A stretch of DNA of 64,000 nt from JANQPX01 sp965204405 (GCA_965204405.1 CBDBEN010000005.1:930001-994000); one strand, 5' to 3'. Shown: positions 47,377 through 56,163, counted from the stretch's first letter. Notes: a model not told the origin generated them from the letters alone. Made by a program: numbers and translations.

Positions 47377-48283
47377 TCTCCCGTTGAGCGTAGGCTTCGG
47401 CGATGTCGGAAGCGGCCCCCGCCTTGAAGCTCTTCATCGCTTCTTCATGCAGGATCTCCATCGCCTCGCGTTTGATCTCGAACGCTTCCGGCGAGCTCAG
47501 CATCTTGTAGTCACGCGGTCTCGGCAGCGTGATCGGAATGATCTTCCGGACTTTCGCCGGCTGATTCGATAGTACGATGATGTTGTCGGCGAGGAAGATC
47601 GCCTCATCGATCTCCGAAGTGACAAACAAATTGGTCCGTCTGTTCTCTTCGAACAGCCGCAGAAAGAACTCCTGCATCAGCCCGCGCGACATCGCATCAA
47701 GGCCGCGGAACGGCTCGTCCATCAACAGCACGCGAGGATGGTTGATCAGCGCTCTGGCAAGCTCGGCGCGCCGCTGCATGCCGCCCGAAAGCTGGATGGG
47801 GTATTTGTGCATGAACTCGCCGAGCCCGACTTTGATCAGGAGGCTCTCGGCTTCTTCCTTGAGTGCCGGTCCCCGAAGATCGCCGCGAAGTTTGGGCCCG
47901 AAGACGGTATTCTGATAAGCAGTCTGCCATGGAATGAGAGCGGTTTCCTGAAACACCACCATGCGGTCCCTGGCAGGACCCGAGACCGGCTTGCCATCCA
48001 GCACGATTTCGCCGGTGTCGGGACGCTCGAAGCCGGCGATGAGATTGACTAGGGTCGATTTTCCGCAGCCGGAGGGGCCGACGATCACGGTCAGCTCGCC
48101 AGGCGGCAGGGTAAAACTCAGATCCTCGATCACCTGCTCGGTCGACCATTCTTCGCCATAGGCCTTGGAAACGTGGCGGATCTCGACCGTGCTTTTGCCT
48201 GTCGCAGCAGCATCCGGCGATGATGTGGTTTCGGCAGGCGCATCAGTCATGGGTTCGACCACTTTGTTGGGCATGGCAAGCAC
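47363..48283 (-). CDS. ABC transporter ATP-binding protein, sulfonate/nitrate type (second ATPase)
   Basis: This 306-residue protein has Walker A GPSGCGKST, Q-loop VFQETALIPWQTAYQN, signature LSGGMQRRAELARAL, Walker B VLLMDEPFRGLD, but a switch region TSEIDEAIFLADNI in which the expected His is Glu (TSE instead of THD). It belongs to the TauB/SsuB/NrtC group. The preceding gene is a permease, and another permease/ATPase pair lies further upstream. A non-canonical switch residue suggests that this may be the degenerate half of a heterodimer. Confidence 0.9.
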   Translation of the reverse strand: MLAMPNKVVEPMTDAPAETTSSPDAAATGKSTVEIRHVSKAYGEEWSTEQVIEDLSFTLPPGELTVIVGPSGCGKSTLVNLIAGFERPDTGEIVLDGKPVSGPARDRMVVFQETALIPWQTAYQNTVFGPKLRGDLRGPALKEEAESLLIKVGLGEFMHKYPIQLSGGMQRRAELARALINHPRVLLMDEPFRGLDAMSRGLMQEFFLRLFEENRRTNLFVTSEIDEAIFLADNIIVLSNQPAKVRKIIPITLPRPRDYKMLSSPEAFEIKREAMEILHEEAMKSFKAGAASDIAEAYAQRENAGP

Positions 48284-48301
48284 GGTCTCCGAGGCAAAGG
48301 G

Positions 48302-49168
48302 TCAAAAAAGACGACGCCACGGCATCCACCAATCCCCGAGCTTGCGAATGGCGCTCGACGACAGATAGCCGGCGATGCCGATCGAGATCATGCCGACCAC
48401 GATCTGCTCCAGCGAGCCGCCCATATAGGAATTCCAGATGAAGAAGCCGAGGCCGCCGCCGCCCTGGGTGCCGCCGCCTGAGATCATCTCGGCAGCGAGC
48501 ACGACTTCCCAGGTGATCCCCATGCCGACCGCAGCCCCTGTGAAGATCGAGGGGAGGGTGCCGGGCAAAATGATCTTGGAGAAAAGATCCCATTGGGAAG
48601 CACCCATCGACTGGGCGGCGCGGAGATAGCGGACGTCGATTGTCCTTGCCCCACCGAGCACGTTGATCACGATCGTAAAGAACGCACCGAGGAACGTGAC
48701 GAAGGCAATCGACATCTCGTTGGTCGGCCAAAAGATCAAGGAGGCCGGGACCCAGGCGAGCGGCGGAATCGGGCGGAGGATCTCGAATGGCGGGAAGAAG
48801 ATATCGCGGAAATACTTGTTGACGGCGAGTGCCAGGCCGAAGGGAATGCCGAGCAGCATGGCGGCAAGGAAGCCCGAGAGAACGCGCTTGAAGCTCTGGT
48901 ACCAGCTGTCCCAATAGCCGGCCTTCGGGATGACCTCGAGCCAGGCGGCGAAAACATCGGAAGGCGGCGGGATGAGGCCGATCATCGGCAGGCGCCAGCC
49001 ATCACCAAACCACTCGTCGAAGCGCGAGCCTATCTCCCAGAGGATCAGAAAGACCACGATGGCGGTGATTCCGCGCTTGAGCGACGGGTTCTGGACCAGC
49101 TTGGTCAGCGCCGAGCGTCTTTTCGGGCTTTCCGGAAGGGCGTGGCTGGACTGCGCGATATCGGTCAT
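48302..49168 (-). CDS. msmH: ABC transporter permease, sulfonate type (second permease)
   Basis: This 288-residue permease has six hydrophobic segments and the EAA loop RAAQSMGASQWDLFSKIILPGTLPSIFTGAAVGMGITWEVVLAAEMISGGGTQGGGGLGFFIW near residues 180-245, typical of TauC/SsuC. It follows the first ATPase by 28 bp and precedes the second by 18 bp. By position it corresponds to the second permease of the methanesulfonate import set; the symbol is assigned on order and context. Confidence 0.85.
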   Translation of the reverse strand: MTDIAQSSHALPESPKRRSALTKLVQNPSLKRGITAIVVFLILWEIGSRFDEWFGDGWRLPMIGLIPPPSDVFAAWLEVIPKAGYWDSWYQSFKRVLSGFLAAMLLGIPFGLALAVNKYFRDIFFPPFEILRPIPPLAWVPASLIFWPTNEMSIAFVTFLGAFFTIVINVLGGARTIDVRYLRAAQSMGASQWDLFSKIILPGTLPSIFTGAAVGMGITWEVVLAAEMISGGGTQGGGGLGFFIWNSYMGGSLEQIVVGMISIGIAGYLSSSAIRKLGDWWMPWRRLF

Positions 49169-49196
49169 GGGCTTTTCCAGCCTTCCCGCCTGTTCA

Positions 49197-50078
49197 TCAT
49201 GCCAGCTCCCGTTCGCCGGCCTGGAAGGCTTTCATCGCTTCTTCATGAACCGCCTCGTTGACCTCTTCCATCAGGAGGCGGAACTCCTCCGATGATTGGG
49301 TTTCATAGGACCTTGGCCGCGGGATGGTCACATCGACGGTTTTCTTGAGCTGGCAGGGACGCGTGGTCACCACATGCACCTTGTCGCCGAGAAAAATTGC
49401 CTCTTCGAGATCGTGGGTGATGAAGAAGATGGTGACCTTGGTGCGGTCATAGGTCTCCAGCAGGCTTTCATGCATGATCGACTTGGTCAGCGCATCCATG
49501 GCGCGGTAAGGCTCGTCCAGCAGCAGGACCTTGGGGTCGTTGATCAAGGCACGAACGATCTCCGCACGCCGCGCCATGCCCGATGACACCTCGCCCGGAT
49601 ATTTGTCCGTGAACGAGCCCAGGCCTGCCTCGGCGAGCATATCGCGGGCCTTTTCCAGGGCTTGGTTCTTGGCAAGGACACCCTGCACCATCGGGCCGTA
49701 AGCAACGTTCTCGGCAAGGGTCTTCCAGGGGAATAGCGCCCCATTCTGGAAGACGACCATACGATCAGCGCCCTGATCGGCTTTGGGTTTGGATGGCCCG
49801 CATAGCAGCTCGCCATCCAGGGAAATTTCGCCGTGGGTGATCGAGTGAAAGCCCGCGATCGCATTCAGCAATGTAGTCTTGCCGCAGCCCGATGGGCCGA
49901 CAATCATGCAGACTTCGCCTGCCGCAATCTCCATCGAGCAGTCGTCGACCGCCATCACATTGACGCCTTCGGGATCATAGATCTTGGTCACATGGCGGAT
50001 GCTGAGGGCGCCGCGGGCGCCTGCGGGTCGGCCGTCTGCCGAAACCAGGTCGTTGTCTGCCAATGCGGTGTCCATCAT
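49197..50078 (-). CDS. msmG: ABC transporter ATP-binding protein, sulfonate/taurine type (first ATPase)
   Basis: This 293-residue protein begins at the ATG in an ATGATGG string that also contains the stop of the preceding permease (4-bp overlap); an earlier in-frame start lies deep inside that permease. Walker A GPSGCGKTT, Q-loop VFQNGALFPWKTLAEN, Walker B VLLLDEPYRAMD and canonical H-loop ITHDLEEAIFLGD are intact, but the signature is VSSGMARRAEIVRAL, with SSGM in place of SGGQ. It should hydrolyse ATP for the importer. The degenerate signature complements the altered switch His of the second ATPase. Confidence 0.88.
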   Translation of the reverse strand: MMDTALADNDLVSADGRPAGARGALSIRHVTKIYDPEGVNVMAVDDCSMEIAAGEVCMIVGPSGCGKTTLLNAIAGFHSITHGEISLDGELLCGPSKPKADQGADRMVVFQNGALFPWKTLAENVAYGPMVQGVLAKNQALEKARDMLAEAGLGSFTDKYPGEVSSGMARRAEIVRALINDPKVLLLDEPYRAMDALTKSIMHESLLETYDRTKVTIFFITHDLEEAIFLGDKVHVVTTRPCQLKKTVDVTIPRPRSYETQSSEEFRLLMEEVNEAVHEEAMKAFQAGERELA

Positions 50079-50968
50079 CGCCCCTGCAAGGCCAGTGCCT
50101 TGACATGCCATTGCATCAGGTGATTGCCCACCATGCGCACGATTACCGAGGTGAACCAGCCGACGAAGCCCAAGGTGATCATGCCGATGACCATCGGCAC
50201 GGTAACGTTGTTCATGTAGCTGTCGACGATCAGATAGCCGAGGCCAAGGTCGCCCGAGACCATTTCGGCGGCGACCAGGGAGAACCAGGCAACGCCGATC
50301 GAAATCTGCAGGCCGGTGAAGATGAAGGGGAGGGCGCCTGGAACGACGACATGCTTGAAGATGTCCCAATTGCTGGAGCCCAGGCATCCGGCGGCGCGGA
50401 AATAGCTCTCATCGATCGAATCGACGCCTAGCATGGTATTGAGCGTGGTCACGAACAAGGAGGCCAGGGTTGCCAGGAAAATCACCGGCGCTTCGAAACC
50501 CGGAAACATCAGGATCGAGAGAGGCACCCAGGCAAGGATCGGGATCGGCCGGAGCAATTCCAGAATGGGAAAGGCGTAGTCGCGGATCTTTCGGGACCAG
50601 CCCATGAACAGGCCGAGCGGCACACCGACGCCGGTCGCGATCGCAAAGGCGATGGCAATCCGCCTGCAGCTGACGATGATGTGGTCGTAATACTCGGCTG
50701 TGAAAATCGAGATGCCCTGAAAGGGCGTGGTCGAAAACCAGTCCTTGGCAACGGCAACAGGCCCTGGGATCTTGGTGAAGCGGCCAACCCCAATTCCCTC
50801 GCAAAGCACCCAATAGGTAAAGAGCCAGAGAAAGATGCCGAGCACGGTCAGGTAGGGGGTAGGCGTCGTAAGCGCTTTGTTGAAGCGATGAGCGAGAAGG
50901 GCATAGCCTTTCGGCGCTTCCGCCCGTTCGATTTTACCTGCCGCGACAACGTCTTGGCTCATATCCAT
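50075..50968 (-). CDS. msmF: ABC transporter permease, sulfonate type (first permease)
   Basis: This 297-residue permease has an N-terminal cytoplasmic segment, six hydrophobic segments (first about 38-58) and EAA loop YFRAAGCLGSSNWDIFKHVVVPGALPFIFTGLQISIGVAWFSLVAAEMVSGDLGLGYLIV. It belongs to the TauC/SsuC group. It lies directly behind the substrate-binding protein, 87 bp away, and overlaps the ATPase gene. Its identity as the methanesulfonate permease is inferred from context. Confidence 0.85.
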   Translation of the reverse strand: MDMSQDVVAAGKIERAEAPKGYALLAHRFNKALTTPTPYLTVLGIFLWLFTYWVLCEGIGVGRFTKIPGPVAVAKDWFSTTPFQGISIFTAEYYDHIIVSCRRIAIAFAIATGVGVPLGLFMGWSRKIRDYAFPILELLRPIPILAWVPLSILMFPGFEAPVIFLATLASLFVTTLNTMLGVDSIDESYFRAAGCLGSSNWDIFKHVVVPGALPFIFTGLQISIGVAWFSLVAAEMVSGDLGLGYLIVDSYMNNVTVPMVIGMITLGFVGWFTSVIVRMVGNHLMQWHVKALALQGR

Positions 50969-51055
50969 TCGCCATCTTGAGTTAACGGGACGACCCCCGA
51001 TGGAAGATCGGCGATGATCGACGCCGACCTTCCCTATCGGGGGTCGTCTCGCTGT

Positions 51056-52159
51056 TTACTCTGCTTCGATCACGCCAACCGGAGTGGTCAAGCCGCGATC
51101 CGCCAGTACCTTGGCGGCGAAGTCGGGCATGACACCGCCGTCCCGGATCGATTCTGCGGCGGCCGGCTTTTTCGGCAGGCTGTAAAGGAACGCCGTTGCA
51201 TCTTTCAGCAATTGCTGAGCGCGCTCGCTGACGACGAAATCGAGATGCAGCTTGGTGGTTCCTTTCGGACCGGCATAGAGCGCTGCGTGGAGCACCTCCT
51301 TGTCGATCTGCTCGGTCTGCTCCTCGGCCATCCGGGCGACCTCGTCGGCATTGGCTGGATCGGCAAGGAACAGCTGAGCATCCAGCTCGGCATTCAGCCA
51401 GCCTTCCACCACGTCCGGGCGCTGCTCGATCAGGTCGTTGAGCATCACCATGAACGCACCATCCAGCGCATCGAAATCTTCGCCGGACGCTGCTCGCCGT
51501 GCGAGCCCCGCCTTTTCGATCTTGGTCGCCGTCGGCTCCCAGATCGCCGCGGCATCGAGCTTGCCGGCGCGGAAGTTCGTGGTGATCACCTCGATATTCT
51601 GGTTCAGGTAGCGGTCCGGCTCGATCCCCGCTTTTTCGAAGGCGAGCTGGGCGAAGCGATCGGTACAGGCGCCATGGGGAGCGGACGTGATCTTGCCGTC
51701 CATCCATTTCACCGCCTCGACGCCGTCGGCGAACTCAGGCGCATCGTTGCGCACCAGGAAAATGTTGCATTGCTGCTTCGAGGTGCCGAGTGCTGCGACG
51801 ATCCGAATGTCCGTGCCGCCGCGGTCCGGCAGGTTGCGGAAGGTCGAGGCGATTGCCGGCATGTCGCCCATATAGCCGATATGCTGCTTTTCGCCGGTCA
51901 TCGCGTTCACGATCACCGATCCCTGCAGCCCGACCTGAAATTCGACGGTCGAGCCTTCGGGAAGATATTTCTTCCAGAATTCCTTGCCATTGTTGACCAC
52001 ACCGGACCAGCTCTCGGTGTAATAGGGCTGATAGCCGACCACCAGATCGACCGGTTCGCCCGGCTTGCCGAAGTCGACGGCGGCTGCCATGGACGACGCC
52101 ATCATCAGCGACGCCGAGAACAATGGGACCGATGCCAAGGCTTTTAGATGTTTCTTCAT
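51056..52159 (-). CDS. msmE: ABC transporter substrate-binding protein, sulfonate type (methanesulfonate candidate)
   Basis: This 367-residue periplasmic protein has a Sec signal (MKKHLKALASVPLFSASLMMASSMAAA) and a TauA/SsuA/NrtA-like fold: VDLVVGYQPYYTESWSGVV, VEFQVGLQGSVIVNAMTGEKQHIGYMGDMPAI, then KITSAPHGACTDRFAQLAFEKAGIEPD and FRAGKLDAAAIWEPTATKIEKAGLARR. Such proteins bind sulfonates, nitrate or similar oxyanions. The head-to-head position with msmABCD makes methanesulfonate the best guess. An inverted repeat 32 bp upstream of its start may be an operator. Confidence 0.85.
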   Translation of the reverse strand: MKKHLKALASVPLFSASLMMASSMAAAVDFGKPGEPVDLVVGYQPYYTESWSGVVNNGKEFWKKYLPEGSTVEFQVGLQGSVIVNAMTGEKQHIGYMGDMPAIASTFRNLPDRGGTDIRIVAALGTSKQQCNIFLVRNDAPEFADGVEAVKWMDGKITSAPHGACTDRFAQLAFEKAGIEPDRYLNQNIEVITTNFRAGKLDAAAIWEPTATKIEKAGLARRAASGEDFDALDGAFMVMLNDLIEQRPDVVEGWLNAELDAQLFLADPANADEVARMAEEQTEQIDKEVLHAALYAGPKGTTKLHLDFVVSERAQQLLKDATAFLYSLPKKPAAAESIRDGGVMPDFAAKVLADRGLTTPVGVIEAE

Positions 52160-52743
52160 GATGCCTCCCTGCGATTTAAGTTTGTAAATGAAGAACTAGC
52201 TTGTTCTTTTCATGGCCTCCCGCGAGGCTGCCTGACCGTTTCGAAGACACGCTGCAATGATACGCCACGGAATCGCTGTAATTTATGATCCAGGTCCGAT
52301 GACGTGCGTTCATTTGATGTAGATCATTTTTGCAGCCGATCGACTCCCTGATATTGTGCAAATCCATCATGTCCCGGTTAGCTGGGCGTCTTCTTCACCC
52401 ACAACTTGAACACTGATGTTTTGACCGTTTGATAGTGCTGCTCCCTTCCCATGAAAGCACGCTGCAAACGCCTCGATGTAAAATAGGTCCTATTGATGGG
52501 TAAATACTCCATGCCTATCAACATTCGCCTATTCAACTGAAAATCATCGGAAAATCGATCGGGGGTCGATCGGCAGATTATTCGCCGGTTCGATCATCCG
52601 ATAGGAACTTTTGATGGCGTCTATTCTAGCAGCAAGCTGTCCATCTCTGATATTTATTATAATTAGGTAGATAATAACCGAACATTGCGGGACCCCGGGT
52701 AGCGGCTTGCTGCTGCCGAGACGGGCTAGTCAGGAGGCGTAAG
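52160..52743. promoter_or_regulatory. 584-bp divergent control region between msm transport and oxygenase operons
   Basis: No gene is present. A perfect dyad AAGAAC-TAGCTT-GTTCTT lies at 52191-52208, close to the msmE start. Around 52553-52600 three TCGATC repeats occur within 50 bp (one as TCGATCGG twice). An AT-rich stretch follows at about 52650-52680. AGGAGG at 52732-52737 is the msmA ribosome-binding site. No regulator gene lies within the cluster, so the regulator must be encoded elsewhere. Confidence 0.5.
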
Positions 52744-54000
52744 ATGCCAGCACGCAATAAGAATCAGTGGACAGCCGATCCTCCGCTGCAAAAGGGCGAA
52801 TGGATCGACAGCCGCATCTATTCGGATCAGGAGATCTTCGAAGACGAGAATGAGAAGATCTTCAAGAAAGTCTGGGTGCCGGTTTGCCATGAATCCGAGC
52901 TGCCCGAGCCTTATGATTTCCGCACCACCAGCATCGGCCGCGAGCCGGTGATCATCTGCCGTGGTCCCGACAACGAGGTTCGCGCCTTTCTCAATGTCTG
53001 TCCCCACCGGGGCATGCTGATCGAGCGCCGTCCTTCCGGCAGCTTCATGGAGGGTCAGCCTTCAGGCAATCCCAAGCGGATTACCTGCATGTTTCATGCT
53101 TGGCAGTTCGACATGAAGGGCAATTGCGTCTATGTGGCCCGTGAGAAGGAAGGCTATCAGGACCGCTTGTGCAAGGAGAATGTCGGCCTGCGCCGCCTTC
53201 GCTGCGAGGTGAAGTTCGGCGGGTTCGTCTGGGTCACTCTCGACGACAAGCCCAAGGTCTCCCTCGAAGACTGGGCCGGCGAGCCGTTTCAGTGCTTGAG
53301 AAAAACCCTCGAGGAAGAGCCGCTCGAGATCTTCCACTACCACAAGGCCATCGTGGATACGAACTACAAGCTCTGGCACGACACCAACAGCGAATTCTAC
53401 CACGATTTCATGCACTACCATAACCGGATCACCGGCTTCAACGACGCCTATTTCGCGCGCAAGAACGAAGCCTTCAATCACGGCCATGTGGTGGTCGGCA
53501 CGTTCGAGGTGAACTACGAGAACTATAAGGGTTTCGAGAGCAGAGCCGAACTCTCCTTCCCCCATCTGCCGCCGAACCAGTGGTACATGATCGATCTGTT
53601 CCCGGGCTTCAATTTCAACCTGCGCGGCTCGGCGCTTCGATGTGACGTGGTCACGCCGCTCGGCCCGGACAAAGTGATGATCGAGTTCCGGGGGCTCGGC
53701 CTCAAGAGCGACACACCGGAGGAAAGACGAACGCGGATCGACCACCATAATTCGATCTGGGGGCCGTTTGGACGCAATCTGCACGAGGACCTGATCGGCG
53801 TTGCCGGGCAGGGCACCACCATGCGCCCCGGGACGGAATCGCGCCGTATCCTTCATGGCCGCCAGGAGAACCAGACGATCCATGATGAGAACGGCATGCG
53901 CCATTATTATGACGAATGGGGCCGCTGGATGAACCGTTTGCCGAGCCAGCCGGATCAGCCCTATTCGCCGCCAAGCGACGATGTCGTCGCGGCGGAGTAG
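52744..54000 (+). CDS. msmA: Methanesulfonate monooxygenase, hydroxylase large (Rieske) subunit
   Basis: This 418-residue aromatic-ring-hydroxylase-type alpha subunit has an unusual Rieske centre: Cys86-x-His88, then 26 residues (89-114), then Cys115-x2-His118. Ordinary ring hydroxylases have about 16-18 residues there; the 26-residue spacing is described for MsmA of methanesulfonate degraders. The mononuclear iron site is visible in NYKLWHDTNSEFYHDFMHYH (His220 and neighbours). The enzyme oxidises methanesulfonate to formaldehyde and sulfite with NADH and O2. Length matches known MsmA (about 414). The three genes behind it complete the four-component system. Substrate identity rests on the motif, gene order and neighbouring importer. 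Confidence 0.9.
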   Translation: MPARNKNQWTADPPLQKGEWIDSRIYSDQEIFEDENEKIFKKVWVPVCHESELPEPYDFRTTSIGREPVIICRGPDNEVRAFLNVCPHRGMLIERRPSGSFMEGQPSGNPKRITCMFHAWQFDMKGNCVYVAREKEGYQDRLCKENVGLRRLRCEVKFGGFVWVTLDDKPKVSLEDWAGEPFQCLRKTLEEEPLEIFHYHKAIVDTNYKLWHDTNSEFYHDFMHYHNRITGFNDAYFARKNEAFNHGHVVVGTFEVNYENYKGFESRAELSFPHLPPNQWYMIDLFPGFNFNLRGSALRCDVVTPLGPDKVMIEFRGLGLKSDTPEERRTRIDHHNSIWGPFGRNLHEDLIGVAGQGTTMRPGTESRRILHGRQENQTIHDENGMRHYYDEWGRWMNRLPSQPDQPYSPPSDDVVAAE

Positions 54001-54075
54001 CTTTCGGGACAGGCCGGCTGCCGCCGTTGGCGGCAACCAGCCTTCGATCCCATCGTGCAGGGAGTGCAATAAAAA

Positions 54076-54573
54076 ATGAAGAAAAACGGCTTCGATACCC
54101 AAGCTGCCGTGCGCGACACGATCTACCGCGCGACGCTGGCGCTGGATGATCAGAAATGGACCGACTGGCTGGCCCTTTGCGATTCCGACTTCCAATATGA
54201 GATCAAATCTTTCAGCCCCGAGATCAACAAGGACATGATCTACATGGCGGGCAGCCGGAAGGACATGGAAACGCTGACCGGCATGCTGCCCAAGCACAAT
54301 ACCGACCATTCGCCATTACACCGGCATACAACCGTCTACACGGTGGATGTCGCCGAAGACGGCAAGTCCGCAAGCGCCGTCAGCTCCTTCGCGGCTTATC
54401 AAAACATGCTGGACGGCATCAATTCCCACATCGATTCCGGAGAGAGCCGTCTCTTCCTCATCGGAAAATACATCGATCGGTTCAAGATCGAGGGCGATGC
54501 CGTCACCTTTCTCAGCCGCGAAGTCCGCCTCGACAACCGCCGCCTCGACAAGGGCTCCCACTGGCCGATCTAG
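54076..54573 (+). CDS. msmB: Methanesulfonate monooxygenase, hydroxylase small subunit
   Basis: This 165-residue ring-hydroxylase beta subunit (NTF2-like cone) has AAVRDTIYRATLALDDQKWTDWLALCDSDFQYEI at the start and a C-terminal strand DAVTFLSREVRLDNRRLDKGSHWPI typical of these subunits. It stabilises the large subunit, and it is second in the operon, 75 bp after msmA. A GGGAG site lies 12 nt before the ATG. It is slightly shorter than the family average. Confidence 0.85.
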   Translation: MKKNGFDTQAAVRDTIYRATLALDDQKWTDWLALCDSDFQYEIKSFSPEINKDMIYMAGSRKDMETLTGMLPKHNTDHSPLHRHTTVYTVDVAEDGKSASAVSSFAAYQNMLDGINSHIDSGESRLFLIGKYIDRFKIEGDAVTFLSREVRLDNRRLDKGSHWPI

Positions 54574-54700
54574 TGGTGTGACCACGTCATTTGGTTTTCG
54601 CCGCCTTCGACAATAGAACCAGGAAATCCAGGGGTGTGCGGGCCTTTGTCGATCATGGCTCGGGAATGGTGCGTACAGAAAAAAACCGAGGTAACAAAAA

Positions 54701-55078
54701 ATGAGCTGGACGAAAATCTGCAGCACGTCGGACGTGCCGGAAGGCACGGTCAAGAAATTCTGGGCAGGCGGAGGCACCGTCCCGATGGTCGTCGTCCACC
54801 ACCAAGGCGGCTATCGCGCCATGCCGCCGATGTGTCCCCACATGGAGGAGCCGCTGGATGAAAGCGGCGTGATCGCCGGCTGCGTTCTCACCTGCACCAA
54901 ACATCTATGGTCCTGGAATCTTGACACGCTGGAACTACAGGGCGAGACGGAAAAGCCACTCAAGCTCTATGAAGTCAAGATTGAGGGCGATGACGTCATG
55001 GCTTTTGTCGAGGAAGAGCTGCTCTACGACTTCGACGATGAAGACGACATGGACGACGACGATTTTTTCAATAGCTGA
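54701..55078 (+). CDS. msmC: Rieske-type [2Fe-2S] ferredoxin of methanesulfonate monooxygenase
   Basis: This 125-residue electron carrier has Cys45-Pro-His47 and Cys65-Thr-Lys-His68, the normal CxH-X17-CxxH Rieske spacing. It passes electrons from the reductase to MsmA. Its most striking part is the C-terminal tail, about residues 109-125, of Asp/Glu (YDFDDEDDMDDDDFFNS), with almost no basic residue; Rieske ferredoxins normally end soon after the fold. It is third in the operon, 127 bp after msmB. Confidence 0.88.
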   Translation: MSWTKICSTSDVPEGTVKKFWAGGGTVPMVVVHHQGGYRAMPPMCPHMEEPLDESGVIAGCVLTCTKHLWSWNLDTLELQGETEKPLKLYEVKIEGDDVMAFVEEELLYDFDDEDDMDDDDFFNS

Positions 55079-55119
55079 CCTCGCTTCGATCGGCGGGACA
55101 CCATGACGGCGGAACGCCG

Positions 55120-56163
55120 ATGACCATCAGGCTGCAGACCAAATCGGGAGAGTTCGACGTCGATGCCCGTCCGGGTGAGCCCATCCTCCATGCGGGCCTT
55201 CGAACTGGCTTGGACCTTCCCTATGAATGCGCGACCGGAACCTGCGGCACTTGCCGGGCGAGGGTCATGACCGGCGATGTCGAGCCGGGATGGCCGGAGG
55301 CGCCAGGCGCCACCCGCCTCAAGCGGGACAAGGGCGATGTGCTCATGTGCCAGGCGGTCGCCGGCGGCGGTTGTCTTCTGCGGGTGCCTGCCGAAATTCC
55401 GAGACATAGTGGCCCTGCCGATCTTCCGATGCCGCACAAGGGATTGATCGAGGCGGTTGCCTGCCTGACCCCTGACGTCATCCATATCGAGGTCGCTCTT
55501 GCGAAGCCGGTCACGTTCGAGGCCGGCCAGTTCATGGTCGCCAAGGTGCCGAACGTCGTTGGTGGACGTGCCTACTCGATGGTGAACTACGAGGAAAAAA
55601 CCGATCGGCTGATGTTCGTCATCAAGAGAAAACCCGGCGGTGCCTTTTCGGACTGGCTCTTCGAGCATGAGGCCATCGGGACTGCCATCGATCTGTTCGG
55701 TCCGCTCGGCAAGGCAGTCTTCAAGCCTGATGAAGCCCATGATTTGTTATGCATAACCGGCGGCTCCGGCATTGCTGGCATCATGTCGATCCTCACCCAA
55801 GCAACGGAAGCCGATCATTTCACCAGGCACAGGGGGCGGCTATTTTTCGGGGTACGTACGCTAGCCGACGGCTTCTATCTCCAACAGCTAACCTCGCTGG
55901 TGGAGCGCTCCAAGGGGGCTTTGGAGGTCACGCTCGCCCTCTCCGATGAGGCAATCCCTTCGCCGACGCACCCGCTCTTCCCCGAACTGCGCCTCGCGAA
56001 CGGCTTCGTCCACGAAGCCGCCGCACAAGCCTTGGGCGGCACATGCGAGAACACCATCGGTTTCGTCGCCGGACCGCCGCCTATGGTCGATGGCGCCATC
56101 CGCACGCTGATCACCAAAGCCGGCCTGTCGCCGCAGCGCATACGCTACGACAAGTTCAGCTAG
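55120..56163 (+). CDS. msmD: NADH:ferredoxin reductase of methanesulfonate monooxygenase
   Basis: This 347-residue reductase has an N-terminal plant-type [2Fe-2S] domain (Cys37, Cys42, Cys45, Cys77; ECATGTCGTC) followed by an FAD-binding domain (GRAYSMVNYEEKTDRLMFVIKRKPGGAFSDWLF) and an NAD-binding domain (LLCITGGSGIAGIMSIL). It transfers electrons from NADH to MsmC. The gene follows msmC by 41 bp. Its stop codon TAG is the first triplet of the terminal repeat of a palindromic element. Confidence 0.9.
   Translation: MTIRLQTKSGEFDVDARPGEPILHAGLRTGLDLPYECATGTCGTCRARVMTGDVEPGWPEAPGATRLKRDKGDVLMCQAVAGGGCLLRVPAEIPRHSGPADLPMPHKGLIEAVACLTPDVIHIEVALAKPVTFEAGQFMVAKVPNVVGGRAYSMVNYEEKTDRLMFVIKRKPGGAFSDWLFEHEAIGTAIDLFGPLGKAVFKPDEAHDLLCITGGSGIAGIMSILTQATEADHFTRHRGRLFFGVRTLADGFYLQQLTSLVERSKGALEVTLALSDEAIPSPTHPLFPELRLANGFVHEAAAQALGGTCENTIGFVAGPPPMVDGAIRTLITKAGLSPQRIRYDKFS

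Noticed and set aside
50982..51707. 241-codon Arg-rich frame on the minus strand
   Set aside because: It is an out-of-frame shadow of the msmE-type binding-protein gene.
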